Shown piece after piece: positions 33,420 to 42,819 of a stretch of 52,250 bases of DNA. Position numbers and translations under genes: made by a program. The number at the start of each line of letters is the position of its first letter. The first letter of the stretch is position 1. Source of the stretch: M55B129 sp034189085 (GTDB taxonomy: Bacteria > Bacillota > Dethiobacteria > DTU022); assembly GCA_034189085.1 (NCBI GenBank), contig JAXHVH010000013.1, forward strand, positions 1-52,250. Reading direction: 5' to 3'. The notes beneath the pieces are model-generated. The model did not search any database. It was not told the origin of the DNA and saw only the letters and a list, made by a program, of their open reading frames with translations.

Positions 33420-36400
33420 TCAGCGGTTGGCCAGAATGGCTTCGCGCAGGCGGGCCATTTTTTCTTCTACGCCGGCTTCGTCCGGAGCTGCTACTGCCAG
33501 GTAAAACTTAACCTTTGGCTCGGTGCCCGAGGGGCGCACGGCAAACCAGGTACCATCAGACAGGGTGTAGTGGAGAACGGGAGAACGCGGCAGGGTGAGG
33601 GCAAATTCCTCTCCTGTTTGCAGGTTCCAACCTTTCCCTTCTGCATAATCTCTCTTGACAACCAGCTGCTGCCCGGCAAACTGGGGCGGCAGATCTTTAA
33701 AAACGGCCACATGCTGATCGGCCTGGGATATATCCTCCAGTTCAACGGTGAGGAGTTCATCACGGTGGATGCCGTGGCGGCGGTGCAGTTCGTCAAGCAG
33801 ATCGAAAAGGGTCTGGCCTTTCTCCTTGTAATGGGCAGCCATCTCGGCAATGAGCATGGAAGCAATAACAGCATCCTTGTCGCGGACGAAGGTACCGGTA
33901 AGATAACCGTATGATTCCTCATAGCCAAAAATGAAACTGCCTTCTCCCTTCTCTTCAAATTCCTTCATTTTAGCCCCGATGAATTTAAATCCGGTAAGGG
34001 TTTCAACAACGCGCAGGCCATGGTGAGCGGCTACTTTGCGTCCGAGATGCCCGGTAACGATAGTCGTCACGAGGACCGGGTCTGGAGGCATGGCCTTTCT
34101 GGCTATAAGGCGGGTGCAAATATATTCCAGGAGCAGGGCGCCCACCTGGTTACCATTGAGCATCCGGAGGCGGCCTGAAGCATCGCGGGCGGCAACACCA
34201 ACGCGGTCACAGTCCGGGTCGGTGGCCAGGACCAGCTCAGCCTCCTCCTGTTCTGCAAGTTCAATAGCCATTTCCAGGGCGGCGGGATCTTCAGGATTGG
34301 GCACGCTGACAGTGCTGAATTCGCTGTCAGGAGCCATCTGCTCTTCCACCGGGACATAATCAACATGGGGAGCACGGGTGAGCAAGTCCGGGATGTAAAC
34401 CGAACCGGTTCCATGCAGGGGAGTAAAAACTGTTTTGACCACTGCCCGGGGGCTGCTCAGGGAGAGGGCGGACACTTTTTTAATGTAGCGCCTGTCGAGA
34501 CCCGGATCGATTTCCTGCAGGAGACCCCGGCTAACTGCTTCACCACGGGAAAGCTGTTTAACGTCAGCAAAGATATCCACTTTCTTAATAGCGGCAATTA
34601 CTTCGTCCACCAGGGGACTGACCGCCTGGCCGCCGTCGGGTCCATAGATCTTGTAGCCGTTGTACTGCGGCGGGTTATGGCTGGCAGTGATCACAATGCC
34701 GGCGGCGCAGCCCAGCTCGCGGGTGGTGAATGAAAGCGCCGGCGTTGGCCGGACATCACTGAACAGGAAAGCCCGGATGCCGTTGGCGGCGAGGACCAGG
34801 GCTGCTGTTTCGGCGTAAAAGGCCGACCTGCGGCGGGTATCATAGGCAATGGCCACGGTCGATCGGTTTTTTTCAATATCAGCTTCGGATTGAGACTGGC
34901 GTTGTCCGTTAATATAGTCGGCCAGGCCCTGGGTGGCGCGGCCGATGACATAGCGGTTGATCCGGTTCAGGCCGGGGCCAATGATGCCGCGCATACCTCC
35001 GGTGCCGAAGACCAGTTCACTGCCAAAATGTTGTTCGATGGCTTCCGGATCTTCCTGCATAGCCTGGAGTTCTTTTTTCATTTCCGGATCGAGTCCTGAA
35101 TAGCCGAACCAGCTGTTGAAACGACGCCGGGCCGGTGATTCTTGCTGTGGCTTAGAATTAACGGAGGCCGGTGCGGATAAATCAATCCGACCGTAGTCGT
35201 CTTCGTAGCGCACGATATCATCTTCCCCCAGGTAATCGCCGGTCTGCACTTCGATGAGGGCCAGCTCTTCTTCACCCTGGTTTTCAAGGCGGTGGCGGGC
35301 GCCTGTTGGTATAAAAGCTCTTTCTCCCGCCTGCAATGTAAACTGACGCTCGTCAACGGTAACCAGCGCTTCACCGCGGATAACTACCCAGTTTTCAGCC
35401 CGACGGTTATGGCTCTGCAGGCTGAGGCGGGAACCGGGGCTGACATTGATCCTTTTTACCTGGTAACCGGGCCCGGTTTCCAGGGAGGTATAGCTGCCCC
35501 AGGGACGGTAGACAGTGCGGTGTTCACGCGCTTCAACAGCGCTGTTTTCTTTAAGGCGGTCGACAATTTTTTTCACATCCTGGCTGCATCGGCGGTCGCA
35601 AACCAGGAGAGCATCGTGAGTATCAACAACTACCAGATCCTTCAGTCCGACTACACCGGTAATACGGGCCGGGGAAATAATCAGGCTGTTTTCGGTACCT
35701 ACGGAAATTACCTTCCCGCGGAAAGCATTCCCGCGGTTATCTCTTCCGGAAAGCTGGTAATAGGCTTCCCAGCTGCCGAGATCGCTCCAGGTAATATCCG
35801 CGGGAACTACGGTTACCTCGGCGGAACGCTCGAGGATCCCGTAATCTATGGATATTTTCTGCAGGTTGTGATAAACCTGGGCCAGCATCTTTTTACTACC
35901 GTGATCGAGCCGGGCCAGGGTGTCGTGCATCTGCGGCAGTAGCTTTCTGTACTGTTCCAACAGGGTGCCAATCCGGAAGACAAACATACCGCTGTTCCAG
36001 AGATAACGGGGATCTTTCAGGTAGGCACTGGCCTTTTCCAGATCCGGTTTTTCAACAAATTTTTCAACGCGGAAGGTTTTATCGTCAAGCTGTTCACCGC
36101 AGCAGATATAGCCGTAACCTGTTTCCGGGTAGGTTGGACGAATGCCAAAAGTAACCAGGCCGTAGTTTTTGGCAGCCCGGGCCCCGTCTTCCAGGAGATG
36201 GGCAAACTGGCCCCGGTCTGGAATGAGGTGATCGGAGGGCAGCACGGCCATCACAGCATCTGGCCCCGCTTCTTTCTGCAGGAAGCTGGCGGCCAGGCCG
36301 ATAGCGGGAGCAGTGTTGCAAGCTTCCGGTTCCTCGAGCAAACGGATTTTCTGCCGACCGGCCAGTTTCAGGCGGCGCTTGATTTCACCGGCCTGGTCAC

Positions 36401-36665
36401 AGTGGGTGACAATGAGAATATTTTCTTCAGCCACCACGGTAAGAACACGGCTGATGGTTTCACTGAGAAGGGTTGCTTCATTATCAGGGTCGAAGGAAGG
36501 ATGTTTTTCTTCTTTTTTTTCGTCGGCAGGGTTTTCCTCCCTGTAACTGTCTGCCTGTTTCTGATCGGAAACCGGCAGGGGCAGGAACTGTTTGGGGTAA
36601 AGTTCGCGGCTCAGCGGCCAGAGCCTGGTACCGCTTCCACCGGCCAGGATTACGGCGTACAGCAT
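33420..36665 (-). CDS. Fusion: mannose-1-P guanylyltransferase/mannose-6-P isomerase (type II) + phosphohexomutase
   Basis: 1081 residues. Residues 1-~360: nucleotidyltransferase with GGSGTRLWPLSRELYPKQF and VVDTHDALLV, the ManC signature. ~385-495: cupin isomerase domain (YRPWGSYTSLE, NRRAENWVVIRGEA). ~510-1081: alpha-D-phosphohexomutase of the PgcA type with GTGGMRGIIGPG, active serine in TASHNPPQYNGYK, metal loop DPDCDR and C-terminal RPSGTEPKVKFY. Together the domains could turn fructose-6-phosphate into GDP-mannose in one protein. An unusual ~32-residue charged insertion follows YPKQFLPL. ATG 36665 has GGAG 8 bases upstream. Confidence 0.92.
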   Translation of the reverse strand: MLYAVILAGGSGTRLWPLSRELYPKQFLPLPVSDQKQADSYREENPADEKKEEKHPSFDPDNEATLLSETISRVLTVVAEENILIVTHCDQAGEIKRRLKLAGRQKIRLLEEPEACNTAPAIGLAASFLQKEAGPDAVMAVLPSDHLIPDRGQFAHLLEDGARAAKNYGLVTFGIRPTYPETGYGYICCGEQLDDKTFRVEKFVEKPDLEKASAYLKDPRYLWNSGMFVFRIGTLLEQYRKLLPQMHDTLARLDHGSKKMLAQVYHNLQKISIDYGILERSAEVTVVPADITWSDLGSWEAYYQLSGRDNRGNAFRGKVISVGTENSLIISPARITGVVGLKDLVVVDTHDALLVCDRRCSQDVKKIVDRLKENSAVEAREHRTVYRPWGSYTSLETGPGYQVKRINVSPGSRLSLQSHNRRAENWVVIRGEALVTVDERQFTLQAGERAFIPTGARHRLENQGEEELALIEVQTGDYLGEDDIVRYEDDYGRIDLSAPASVNSKPQQESPARRRFNSWFGYSGLDPEMKKELQAMQEDPEAIEQHFGSELVFGTGGMRGIIGPGLNRINRYVIGRATQGLADYINGQRQSQSEADIEKNRSTVAIAYDTRRRSAFYAETAALVLAANGIRAFLFSDVRPTPALSFTTRELGCAAGIVITASHNPPQYNGYKIYGPDGGQAVSPLVDEVIAAIKKVDIFADVKQLSRGEAVSRGLLQEIDPGLDRRYIKKVSALSLSSPRAVVKTVFTPLHGTGSVYIPDLLTRAPHVDYVPVEEQMAPDSEFSTVSVPNPEDPAALEMAIELAEQEEAELVLATDPDCDRVGVAARDASGRLRMLNGNQVGALLLEYICTRLIARKAMPPDPVLVTTIVTGHLGRKVAAHHGLRVVETLTGFKFIGAKMKEFEEKGEGSFIFGYEESYGYLTGTFVRDKDAVIASMLIAEMAAHYKEKGQTLFDLLDELHRRHGIHRDELLTVELEDISQADQHVAVFKDLPPQFAGQQLVVKRDYAEGKGWNLQTGEEFALTLPRSPVLHYTLSDGTWFAVRPSGTEPKVKFYLAVAAPDEAGVEEKMARLREAILANR

Positions 36666-36838
36666 GTATATCACTCCAGTTCAAAAACCAATTTTTTATC
36701 GTGTTTCCCTCAATCACTGCAGTGTGCCATCGACTGCTTTCAAGACCCTTCATCAACAGCTTATTTAAATTGGTTGACCATAATATTTGTCACTGTTAAT
36801 CTATGATTCATTATTTCATTTTCTCTTCCTTGACACAC

Positions 36839-39157
36839 TCAGTTCTTGTTCAGGTTGATCTGCTGCTGCTGTTGAGACAATCCCTGATGGGCTACAAGGT
36901 GCATGCGCTGGAGGGCCAGAAGCAGAGAAGCGACCGATTCGCCACCCTGGTTCCGGTTAATGCCGCCAGGATGGAGGCCGTCGTAGCAGGCCCCGGTAGA
37001 GAAATCGTAGAGAGGCTGGCGGACGTCGTTGCTGCCGAAGAACCAGTTGAAGGCCCATTCCATATGCCGGAGCCAGTTTTCGTCGGCGGTGAGCACGTAG
37101 GCCTGGTAGCAGGCATCGGTGAGGGCAGCAGCATCGACCGGCTGCTGGTCAAATTGGGCTTTGGTTCCGCCGCGCTTGTACCATCCATCATTGCCAATCA
37201 GGGAAAGATGGCCATCCTCTGCGCTGGTATTGACCTTGATCAGCCATTCCAGGCTCTTCAGGCCGGTTTCAAACATTTTTTCATCGTCCAGCATACCGCC
37301 GGCCACCATGAGAGCCTGGGGAATCCGGGCGTTGTCATAGGAAAGGATGTCTTCGCACCAGTACCAATCGTCATCGGCATTTTTTTGATGGAGATGGTAG
37401 ATTTTTTCAGCCAGCTCTTTCATGATCTGGCGCACCCGGGCATCGCCGCCGAAGCGCCGCAGGTAGTAGTTGGCACCGATCACGGCAAAGGCCCAGGCTC
37501 GCGGTGAGTTGAAGCGCAGCGGTGTATTGATCAGTTCTTTGAAAAGCCTGGTAGACAGGCCCAGAATATCGTCGCCCGGCGGATGGGCAATGGTATAACC
37601 GAGAGCCCAGAGGGTGCGGCAATGGCTGTCCTGGGAACCACTTTCTTCGAGCCATCGACGGTCGAAGCTCATGAAGTTGCGCATCCGTTTGCGATTTTCA
37701 TTGTAAGCATGGTGCAGAAAACTGATATATTTTTTCAGCATCCCGATCACCGGTTCGTCCTTGAAGAGACGCCAGTTCATTACGGCACAGATCAGGGCGC
37801 GGGCATTGTCGTCTGTGCAGTAGCCGTGGGTGCGATCGGGAACGGAGTGAACGGCATGCTGGAATAGGCCAGTGTCATCAGTCATATCACGCAGGTGGGC
37901 CAGGTTCGGTTCAGGGAGGACTGCCCGTTCGGTAACATCGGCACTCTGCAGCGAAGGTACAAACATTTTACCGTAGCTGAAACGGGCTTGCTCGAAAGCA
38001 GCGGCATAGTTGCGAGCAACTTCTTTCCAGACCATCTGCCTCCCCTGCTGGTAGGCTTTTTTACGCATGCGGTTGCGGCGTCCCTCGTTACTGAGCAGGT
38101 CGATAATTTCATCGGCCAATGCTTCGCTGTCCCTGAAAGGGACGAGACTGCCGCACCCATCAGCCAGCAGTTCCTCGGCGTAGATATAGGGGGAGGAGAC
38201 TATTGCCTTGCCGCAGGCCAGAGCGTAGGCCAGGGTGCCCGAGGTGATCTGCTCGCGGTTCAAATAGGGTGTGATATAAACATCGGTAGCTACAAGGAAC
38301 TGGACCAGGCGCTCCAGGGAGACATACTGGTTATAGAACGTAACGTTTTCTTCAAGGCCCCTGTCGCGGACCATTTTCTGCAGGCGAAGGCGGTATTCTT
38401 CACCGTAGCGGCGTTTCACCTCTGGATGAGTAGCGCCGAGGATAATGTAAAGGGCATCGGAATGCACCGAAACCACTTTTTCCATCGCCTCAACAGCATA
38501 TTCCAGGCCCTTGGTTGGGCTGAGCAATCCAAAGGTGAGTAAAAGTTTGCGACCCTCAGCCTGGAACTGGTCCTTGTAGTATGAAGAATCCAGAAAAGGA
38601 ACATCAGGCGCCCCGTGGGGGATGAGCAGGATCTTATCGTCAGGCACACGGTAAACCCTCTGGAGAATCTCCCGGGCAGCCTGGGCCATGACCACCACTG
38701 AAACAGATTGCTCGCAGACGCGCATGAGGGTCTGCCGCTGCCCTGGAGAAGGATCTTCAAGAACAGTATGCAGGGTGGTTATGGCCGGTTTTTTCAGGCC
38801 TGACAGCAGATAGGTAATGTAGTTGCCATCTTCACCGCCAAAGATGCCGTACTCATGCTGGATGGAAACGGCATCCACCGGAGAATGGTTGATGAAATCG
38901 GCCGCCCGCTGGTAATCGGCGCGATGCTGGTCGCGAATGTGAAAAGTTACTTCGCGGCCATAATTGAATTTATCGTTGGTACTGTTGAGGGCAATTACCT
39001 CAAAATTATTCTGCTCACTGCTGCTGGCATCATCGCTGTAAAGCTCATTCATGCTGTTGAGCAGATCCCCGCAGAAGGTGGCAATACCACACTGGCGCGG
39101 CGGGTAGGTTGAAATGAAAGAAAGCTTGATGGGACGAAGAATTTTACCGGGATACAT
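36839..39157 (-). CDS. GT4-type glycosyltransferase fused to a helical (alpha/alpha-toroid-like) domain
   Basis: 772 residues. Residues 1-~400: GT-B glycosyltransferase of the GT4 type, starting STYPPRQCGIATF, with LLTFGLLSPTKGLEYAVEAM and the donor-binding region ITSGTLAYALACGKAIVSSPY. Residues ~415-760: helical repeats rich in Trp and His (TDDNARALICAV, WALGYTIAH, DDDWYWCEDILSYDNARIPQAL) resembling six-hairpin glycosidases. The second part may bind or trim the product. A poly-Gln stretch ends the protein. In operon with GH130, GT4 and the GDP-mannose fusion gene. Confidence 0.82.
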   Translation of the reverse strand: MYPGKILRPIKLSFISTYPPRQCGIATFCGDLLNSMNELYSDDASSSEQNNFEVIALNSTNDKFNYGREVTFHIRDQHRADYQRAADFINHSPVDAVSIQHEYGIFGGEDGNYITYLLSGLKKPAITTLHTVLEDPSPGQRQTLMRVCEQSVSVVVMAQAAREILQRVYRVPDDKILLIPHGAPDVPFLDSSYYKDQFQAEGRKLLLTFGLLSPTKGLEYAVEAMEKVVSVHSDALYIILGATHPEVKRRYGEEYRLRLQKMVRDRGLEENVTFYNQYVSLERLVQFLVATDVYITPYLNREQITSGTLAYALACGKAIVSSPYIYAEELLADGCGSLVPFRDSEALADEIIDLLSNEGRRNRMRKKAYQQGRQMVWKEVARNYAAAFEQARFSYGKMFVPSLQSADVTERAVLPEPNLAHLRDMTDDTGLFQHAVHSVPDRTHGYCTDDNARALICAVMNWRLFKDEPVIGMLKKYISFLHHAYNENRKRMRNFMSFDRRWLEESGSQDSHCRTLWALGYTIAHPPGDDILGLSTRLFKELINTPLRFNSPRAWAFAVIGANYYLRRFGGDARVRQIMKELAEKIYHLHQKNADDDWYWCEDILSYDNARIPQALMVAGGMLDDEKMFETGLKSLEWLIKVNTSAEDGHLSLIGNDGWYKRGGTKAQFDQQPVDAAALTDACYQAYVLTADENWLRHMEWAFNWFFGSNDVRQPLYDFSTGACYDGLHPGGINRNQGGESVASLLLALQRMHLVAHQGLSQQQQQINLNKN

Positions 39158-39511
39158 AGGAACACCCCATTTTTAGAAGTCAGAAGCCATAATATTGGAA
39201 AACCGGAATTAAAAATTAAATTGTACCATGCTATTTGTTTTTAAGAAAAAATCCGCTTAAATTAATATTTTAACATGAGCATGGAAGTTAGATTTATCGG
39301 CATCATAAAACAGTATTATAATTCTTCAGTAAAGGCAACTTTTCTAATATTTATTATACCACCTCTATTACCGGCATCTTTGAAAAGGTTACAGGCCGCC
39401 TTCTTAGCCCCAGGTTGAGATTCTGAATCTCTTTCCCTTGTCTGATGTAATAATAAAATAAATGAAACAGCATGAGACAGCGCAAAAACTCTTCGTTATA
39501 CAGAGTCAGAA
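39158..39511 (-). other. AT-rich gap inside the mannose cluster
   Basis: 354 bases without a gene. It includes a perfect 15-base palindrome (39417-39431, GAGATTC-A/T-GAATCTC) and several TATAAT-like hexamers on the minus strand (near 39300-39360), so a second promoter with an operator for the downstream two genes is likely. No hexamer pair at 17 bases is good enough to annotate. Confidence 0.4.
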
Positions 39512-40636
39512 TCAATTCTGCAGTATTCTTGTGTACACTTCGATGTAACGTTTTACCATCAGTTCGGCGGTGAAATTTTCTTCCACGTGCCGGCGGCAGG
39601 CATGGCGGTCGATGCGGTCAAAGCGGGTCAGGGCAGCTCCGGCTTCGTCGAGGCTGTCAACCAGGAATCCAGTCCGGCCGTCTTTGATCAGTTCGGGCAT
39701 GGAGCCACGGTTGAAAGCAATTACCGGGGTACCACAGGCCATTGCTTCAACCACACTCAGTCCGAAGGGTTCGTCAAAATTGATCAGATGCAGAAGGGCA
39801 CCGGCACGGCCAAGGACCTCTCCCTTTTCGGCCGGGCCTACGGGTCCGATGTAGCAGACCTGTTCACCGTCCAGGTAAGGCTTAATATAACGGTCGAAGT
39901 AGGTCTGATCCTGGATAATGCCGGCAATGACCAGAGGCAGTCCGGCCTGTTTGGCCAGGCGAATCGATTCATAGGCGCCCTTGTCATGGTGAATACGGCC
40001 GAAGAAAAGCAGGTAACCGGGTGCAGGGATTTCCGCATATTTTTTTGGGGAGGCCTCTGTCGGCCTGACTTCCGGCCTGTTTTCCGGCTGCTCTTGCTTG
40101 CTTTTTGAGAAACTGCCTCCTGCCGGATCGCCCTGCGGTTCGGCATAGAAGGGATATTGTTCAACCGGGATCCCGTGATGGATAGTGGCAGCATAGTCAA
40201 GGGCAGGGTGGCGGTCTGCTTCACTGATGGCAACGTAATGGACGTGGCCGTTGTAACGCCGGAATACCGGCAGGATCTGCGGCGAAGAAAAACCGTGGAT
40301 AGTGGTCAGAACCGGGGTATCTACCAGCCCCGAGTAGCTCAGGGGCAGGAAATCAAAATGATTGTGAATCAAGTCGTAGGAAGAAGCCTCCTCAAAGACA
40401 GAGGCAATGTGCAGGCATTCCCACACTTTCGGGTCAAGCTCCGGGTCTTCCGACCAGGGGCGCGGCGTCACTGCCTTCAGGTGGCCGGCGGTAATGGAGT
40501 CGGCTGTGGCATAGAGTGTAACATCTATGCCACTCCGTATTAAGCCTTCGGTGAGCACACTGACAACCCACTCCCAGGGTCCATAATGCCGGGGTGGGGT
40601 GCGCCAGGATATGGGTGACAGCATGGCAATTTTCAT
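39512..40636 (-). CDS. GT4-family glycosyltransferase
   Basis: 374 residues. GT-B fold: N-terminal MLSPISWRTPPRHYGPWE, central LLFFGRIHHDKGAYESIRLA, and the EX7E donor motif in EPFGLSVVEAMACGTPVIAF. Conserved HNHFDF and TTIHGF acceptor-side motifs. A hydrophilic insertion of ~35 residues (about 170-205, rich in Ser, Glu, Pro, Lys) interrupts the inter-domain region. ATG start with only a weak GTGAG nearby; an AGGAGG sits 20 bases upstream. Probably a mannosyl or glucosyl transferase using the cluster's GDP-mannose, but the donor is inferred. Confidence 0.88.
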   Translation of the reverse strand: MKIAMLSPISWRTPPRHYGPWEWVVSVLTEGLIRSGIDVTLYATADSITAGHLKAVTPRPWSEDPELDPKVWECLHIASVFEEASSYDLIHNHFDFLPLSYSGLVDTPVLTTIHGFSSPQILPVFRRYNGHVHYVAISEADRHPALDYAATIHHGIPVEQYPFYAEPQGDPAGGSFSKSKQEQPENRPEVRPTEASPKKYAEIPAPGYLLFFGRIHHDKGAYESIRLAKQAGLPLVIAGIIQDQTYFDRYIKPYLDGEQVCYIGPVGPAEKGEVLGRAGALLHLINFDEPFGLSVVEAMACGTPVIAFNRGSMPELIKDGRTGFLVDSLDEAGAALTRFDRIDRHACRRHVEENFTAELMVKRYIEVYTRILQN

Positions 40637-40666
40637 CTCACTGGAGAAGATAAAAACCTCCTCTTT

Positions 40667-41641
40667 CTAAGTAAGACAGAAGCCTTCATCCTCGGAATCG
40701 CTACAGTTCAGGAGATAGTCGACCAGGCCTTTCAACTTGGCCGTAGCCAGGCAGACGTTGGAATCGGCCGCCCCATAATACATGATCAGATCGTCATTGA
40801 TATGGTCGTAAATCGTCCCTGTGGGGAAGGTCACACCGGGGACGTCACCAATCCTTTCGTATGATTCGTGGGGGCCAAAGACCCACTGGTCACTGCGTTT
40901 CCTGATTTTCCACGGTTCATCCAGGTCGAGCAAGGCCAGGCCGACCCGGTAGAGGCTGCCGGAAGCAGTATTCCGCACTCCATGGTAGATGATCAGCCAC
41001 CCCTCATCTGTTTCAATGGGCGGTGGACCAAGGCCAACGCGGGTGCTGTCCCACCAGCCGGGACGGACAGGCAGCAATATTTTATGTTCTCCCCAGTGGA
41101 TCATGTCGGGCGAATTGGCAATCCAGATGTGGGCTTCGCCGCGGATAATAGGCCTGTGTATAAGCATGTAGCGGCGGTTAATCTTGCGTGGGAAAAGCGA
41201 GGCATCCTTGTCTTCGGGAGGAAGCATGGCCCCGCGGCGCTTGAAAGTGACCAGATCCTTGCTCAGGGCCAGGGAAACAACCGGCCCGTCCTTGGAAAAG
41301 GACACATAGGTAACGGCATACCTTTCCAGGTCTTCAATCCAGACGATGCGCGGGTCTTCAATGCCCCACCGTTCTTCGTCATAATTTGAGTTGGGCATGA
41401 GAGCGGGATGATCGTCGATCTGCCAGTTTGTTTTGCCGTCCTCGCTGCGGGCAAAGGTGAGATGAGAAAAACCCCTCATATCCTCGACGCGGACCAGCAG
41501 GTGGACCTTGCCGTCGTGCTTTATGGCAGCCGGATTGAAAGTGGCGTTGGTCGGGTAAGGCCAGCATTCCGGAAAAAGGACCGGGTTTCCTTCAAATCTT
41601 TCAAATATTCCGGTTGGCCTGTAGTGGTTATAATAGATCAT
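40667..41641 (-). CDS. GH130 mannoside phosphorylase
   Basis: 324 residues, five-bladed beta-propeller. GH130 enzymes reversibly phosphorolyse beta-mannosides to alpha-mannose-1-phosphate. Recognised by NATFNPAAI, LLVRVEDMRGFSHL, the catalytic-acid region GIEDPRI, HRPIIRGEAHIWIANSPD and GLGPPPIETDEGWLIIYHG. First gene of the minus-strand cluster with AAGGAG 11 bases before ATG. Mannose-1-phosphate is the substrate of the ManC domain and phosphomannomutase encoded downstream, which closes a cycle without loss of the phosphate. Confidence 0.9.
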   Translation of the reverse strand: MIYYNHYRPTGIFERFEGNPVLFPECWPYPTNATFNPAAIKHDGKVHLLVRVEDMRGFSHLTFARSEDGKTNWQIDDHPALMPNSNYDEERWGIEDPRIVWIEDLERYAVTYVSFSKDGPVVSLALSKDLVTFKRRGAMLPPEDKDASLFPRKINRRYMLIHRPIIRGEAHIWIANSPDMIHWGEHKILLPVRPGWWDSTRVGLGPPPIETDEGWLIIYHGVRNTASGSLYRVGLALLDLDEPWKIRKRSDQWVFGPHESYERIGDVPGVTFPTGTIYDHINDDLIMYYGAADSNVCLATAKLKGLVDYLLNCSDSEDEGFCLT

Positions 41642-42088
41642 ACAATGAGTCTCCTTCTGGCAAATAAGTTAATTTTTAAGTGGACAGGCTTGATGTTCGT
41701 TAACTTATTTGCATCTTATTATTCTAATTTCTACATCAAGCAGAAATTCATTATCGCTAGATACATTCTTCATCTTAAAAATTCGCTCTTCACCGGGACT
41801 TTCCCTTTTTCCATTCTCTACTGCCTACTGCTGGACGTCCCCGGCACCGCCTTTTCTGTGCTGTTCTGCCGTCTGCTGCGGCGCTTTGGTTCCATAGCTT
41901 TCTTTTTTCCCGGCTTCATTTATTATCTTCTGTCCAATTTTATGCTGCGCTTTTTCTTCTTTTTCCGCTTTCCATTTTCTTATATTGCCCGTTTTTCCTG
42001 TCATTAAAGTTGCTTCATTCCGGACAACCAAAGCGGCATCTTTTACCTGTTCGCTTCTGTGATGTCGTGAGCGGAGGTTTTTTCTCTT
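41642..42088. other. Intergenic region upstream of GH130
   Basis: 447 bases. Holds repeat copy A at its left end. A 68-codon charged frame on the minus strand (41825-42031) and a longer hydrophobic frame on the plus strand are complementary to each other, lack ribosome sites and have low-complexity composition; neither is annotated. Confidence 0.5.
41660..41712. repeat. Palindromic repeat element, copy A
   Basis: 53 bases bounded by perfect 13-bp inverted repeats (GCAAATAAGTTAA and its complement) around a centre carrying GTGGACAGGCTTGAT. It sits in the GH130 leader, a few bases upstream of the ribosome site, and would form a strong hairpin in that mRNA. The same sequence recurs inverted at 51674-51716. 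Confidence 0.8.
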
Positions 42089-42775
42089 TTAGAAGAAATA
42101 GCGCTTGATCTGCTCGAAGTTGCGACGCACGTTCTCTGCCTGCGTGACAATGCCCATGTGCCCGGGAAGAAGCAGTTCTATGTCTTCAAGTTTGGAAAGT
42201 TTTTCAATACTGCGTTCCAGCGCGGCCAAGTCGCCGCCGGGCAGGTCGGACCGGCCGATGCTGCCTTCAAAAACGGTATCGCCGCTAATGAGGGCTTTTT
42301 CGTCGAGCAGGTGGAAACAGACACCGCCCGGTGAATGGCCGGGAGTGTGGTAAACTTCGATGCGGTCACTGCCACCTTCTGCACCGAGATTCAAGGTTCC
42401 TTCTTCAAGGTAGAAGTCCGGTTTGCAATTGAGCTCTTCGCCCGCATTGGAATGGTGGCGTTTGGCTACGGCTTCAATGATAAATTCATCATCTTTGTGC
42501 ATACCCACGGTAACACCGCTTTCAGCACGGAGCACGCTTACAGCTTCCACGTGATCGGGATGGCCGTGTGTGCACAGGATCAAGTCAATATCGGTAACAT
42601 CAAAACCATCCTGGTTCAGGCTATCAACAAGGGACTCCAGGCAATCTTCGTTGAACTCATTGACAATGTAGCCGGGATCAAACAGAATAGTTTTTTTCCC
42701 CTTGAAGAGGTAGCTATTGCAATTGTTAGCATTCCCCCTCCAGGGGTAAAAGTAAAGTTTATCCGTCAATTTCAT
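42089..42775 (-). CDS. MBL-fold hydrolase (glyoxalase II-like)
   Basis: 228 residues. Metallo-beta-lactamase fold with the binuclear metal motif THGHPDH at ~70, the further ligand histidine in YHTPGHSPGGVCF, the bridging Asp in LISGDTVFEG, and the last ligand in LLPGHMG. Family members hydrolyse thioesters or lactones. ATG with GGAG ~10 bases upstream. Ends in a basic-aromatic helix. The substrate is unknown; the adjacent AOR remnant suggests aldehyde/thioester metabolism, but that is weak. Confidence 0.85.
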   Translation of the reverse strand: MKLTDKLYFYPWRGNANNCNSYLFKGKKTILFDPGYIVNEFNEDCLESLVDSLNQDGFDVTDIDLILCTHGHPDHVEAVSVLRAESGVTVGMHKDDEFIIEAVAKRHHSNAGEELNCKPDFYLEEGTLNLGAEGGSDRIEVYHTPGHSPGGVCFHLLDEKALISGDTVFEGSIGRSDLPGGDLAALERSIEKLSKLEDIELLLPGHMGIVTQAENVRRNFEQIKRYFF

Positions 42776-42819
42776 CGTAAACCTTCTCCTTTGTTCTGAA
42801 GGATTTCAAACAATTCATA

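Noticed and set aside
40637..40666. AGGAGG 20 bases before the GT4 ATG, suggesting an ATC start closer to it
   Set aside because: ATC is not a usual start and the ATG begins exactly at the family's conserved N-terminus.
41825..42031. 68-codon charged ORF on the minus strand
   Set aside because: Low-complexity Lys/Glu/Gln composition, no ribosome site, no stable domain; overlaps an equally unlikely plus-strand frame.
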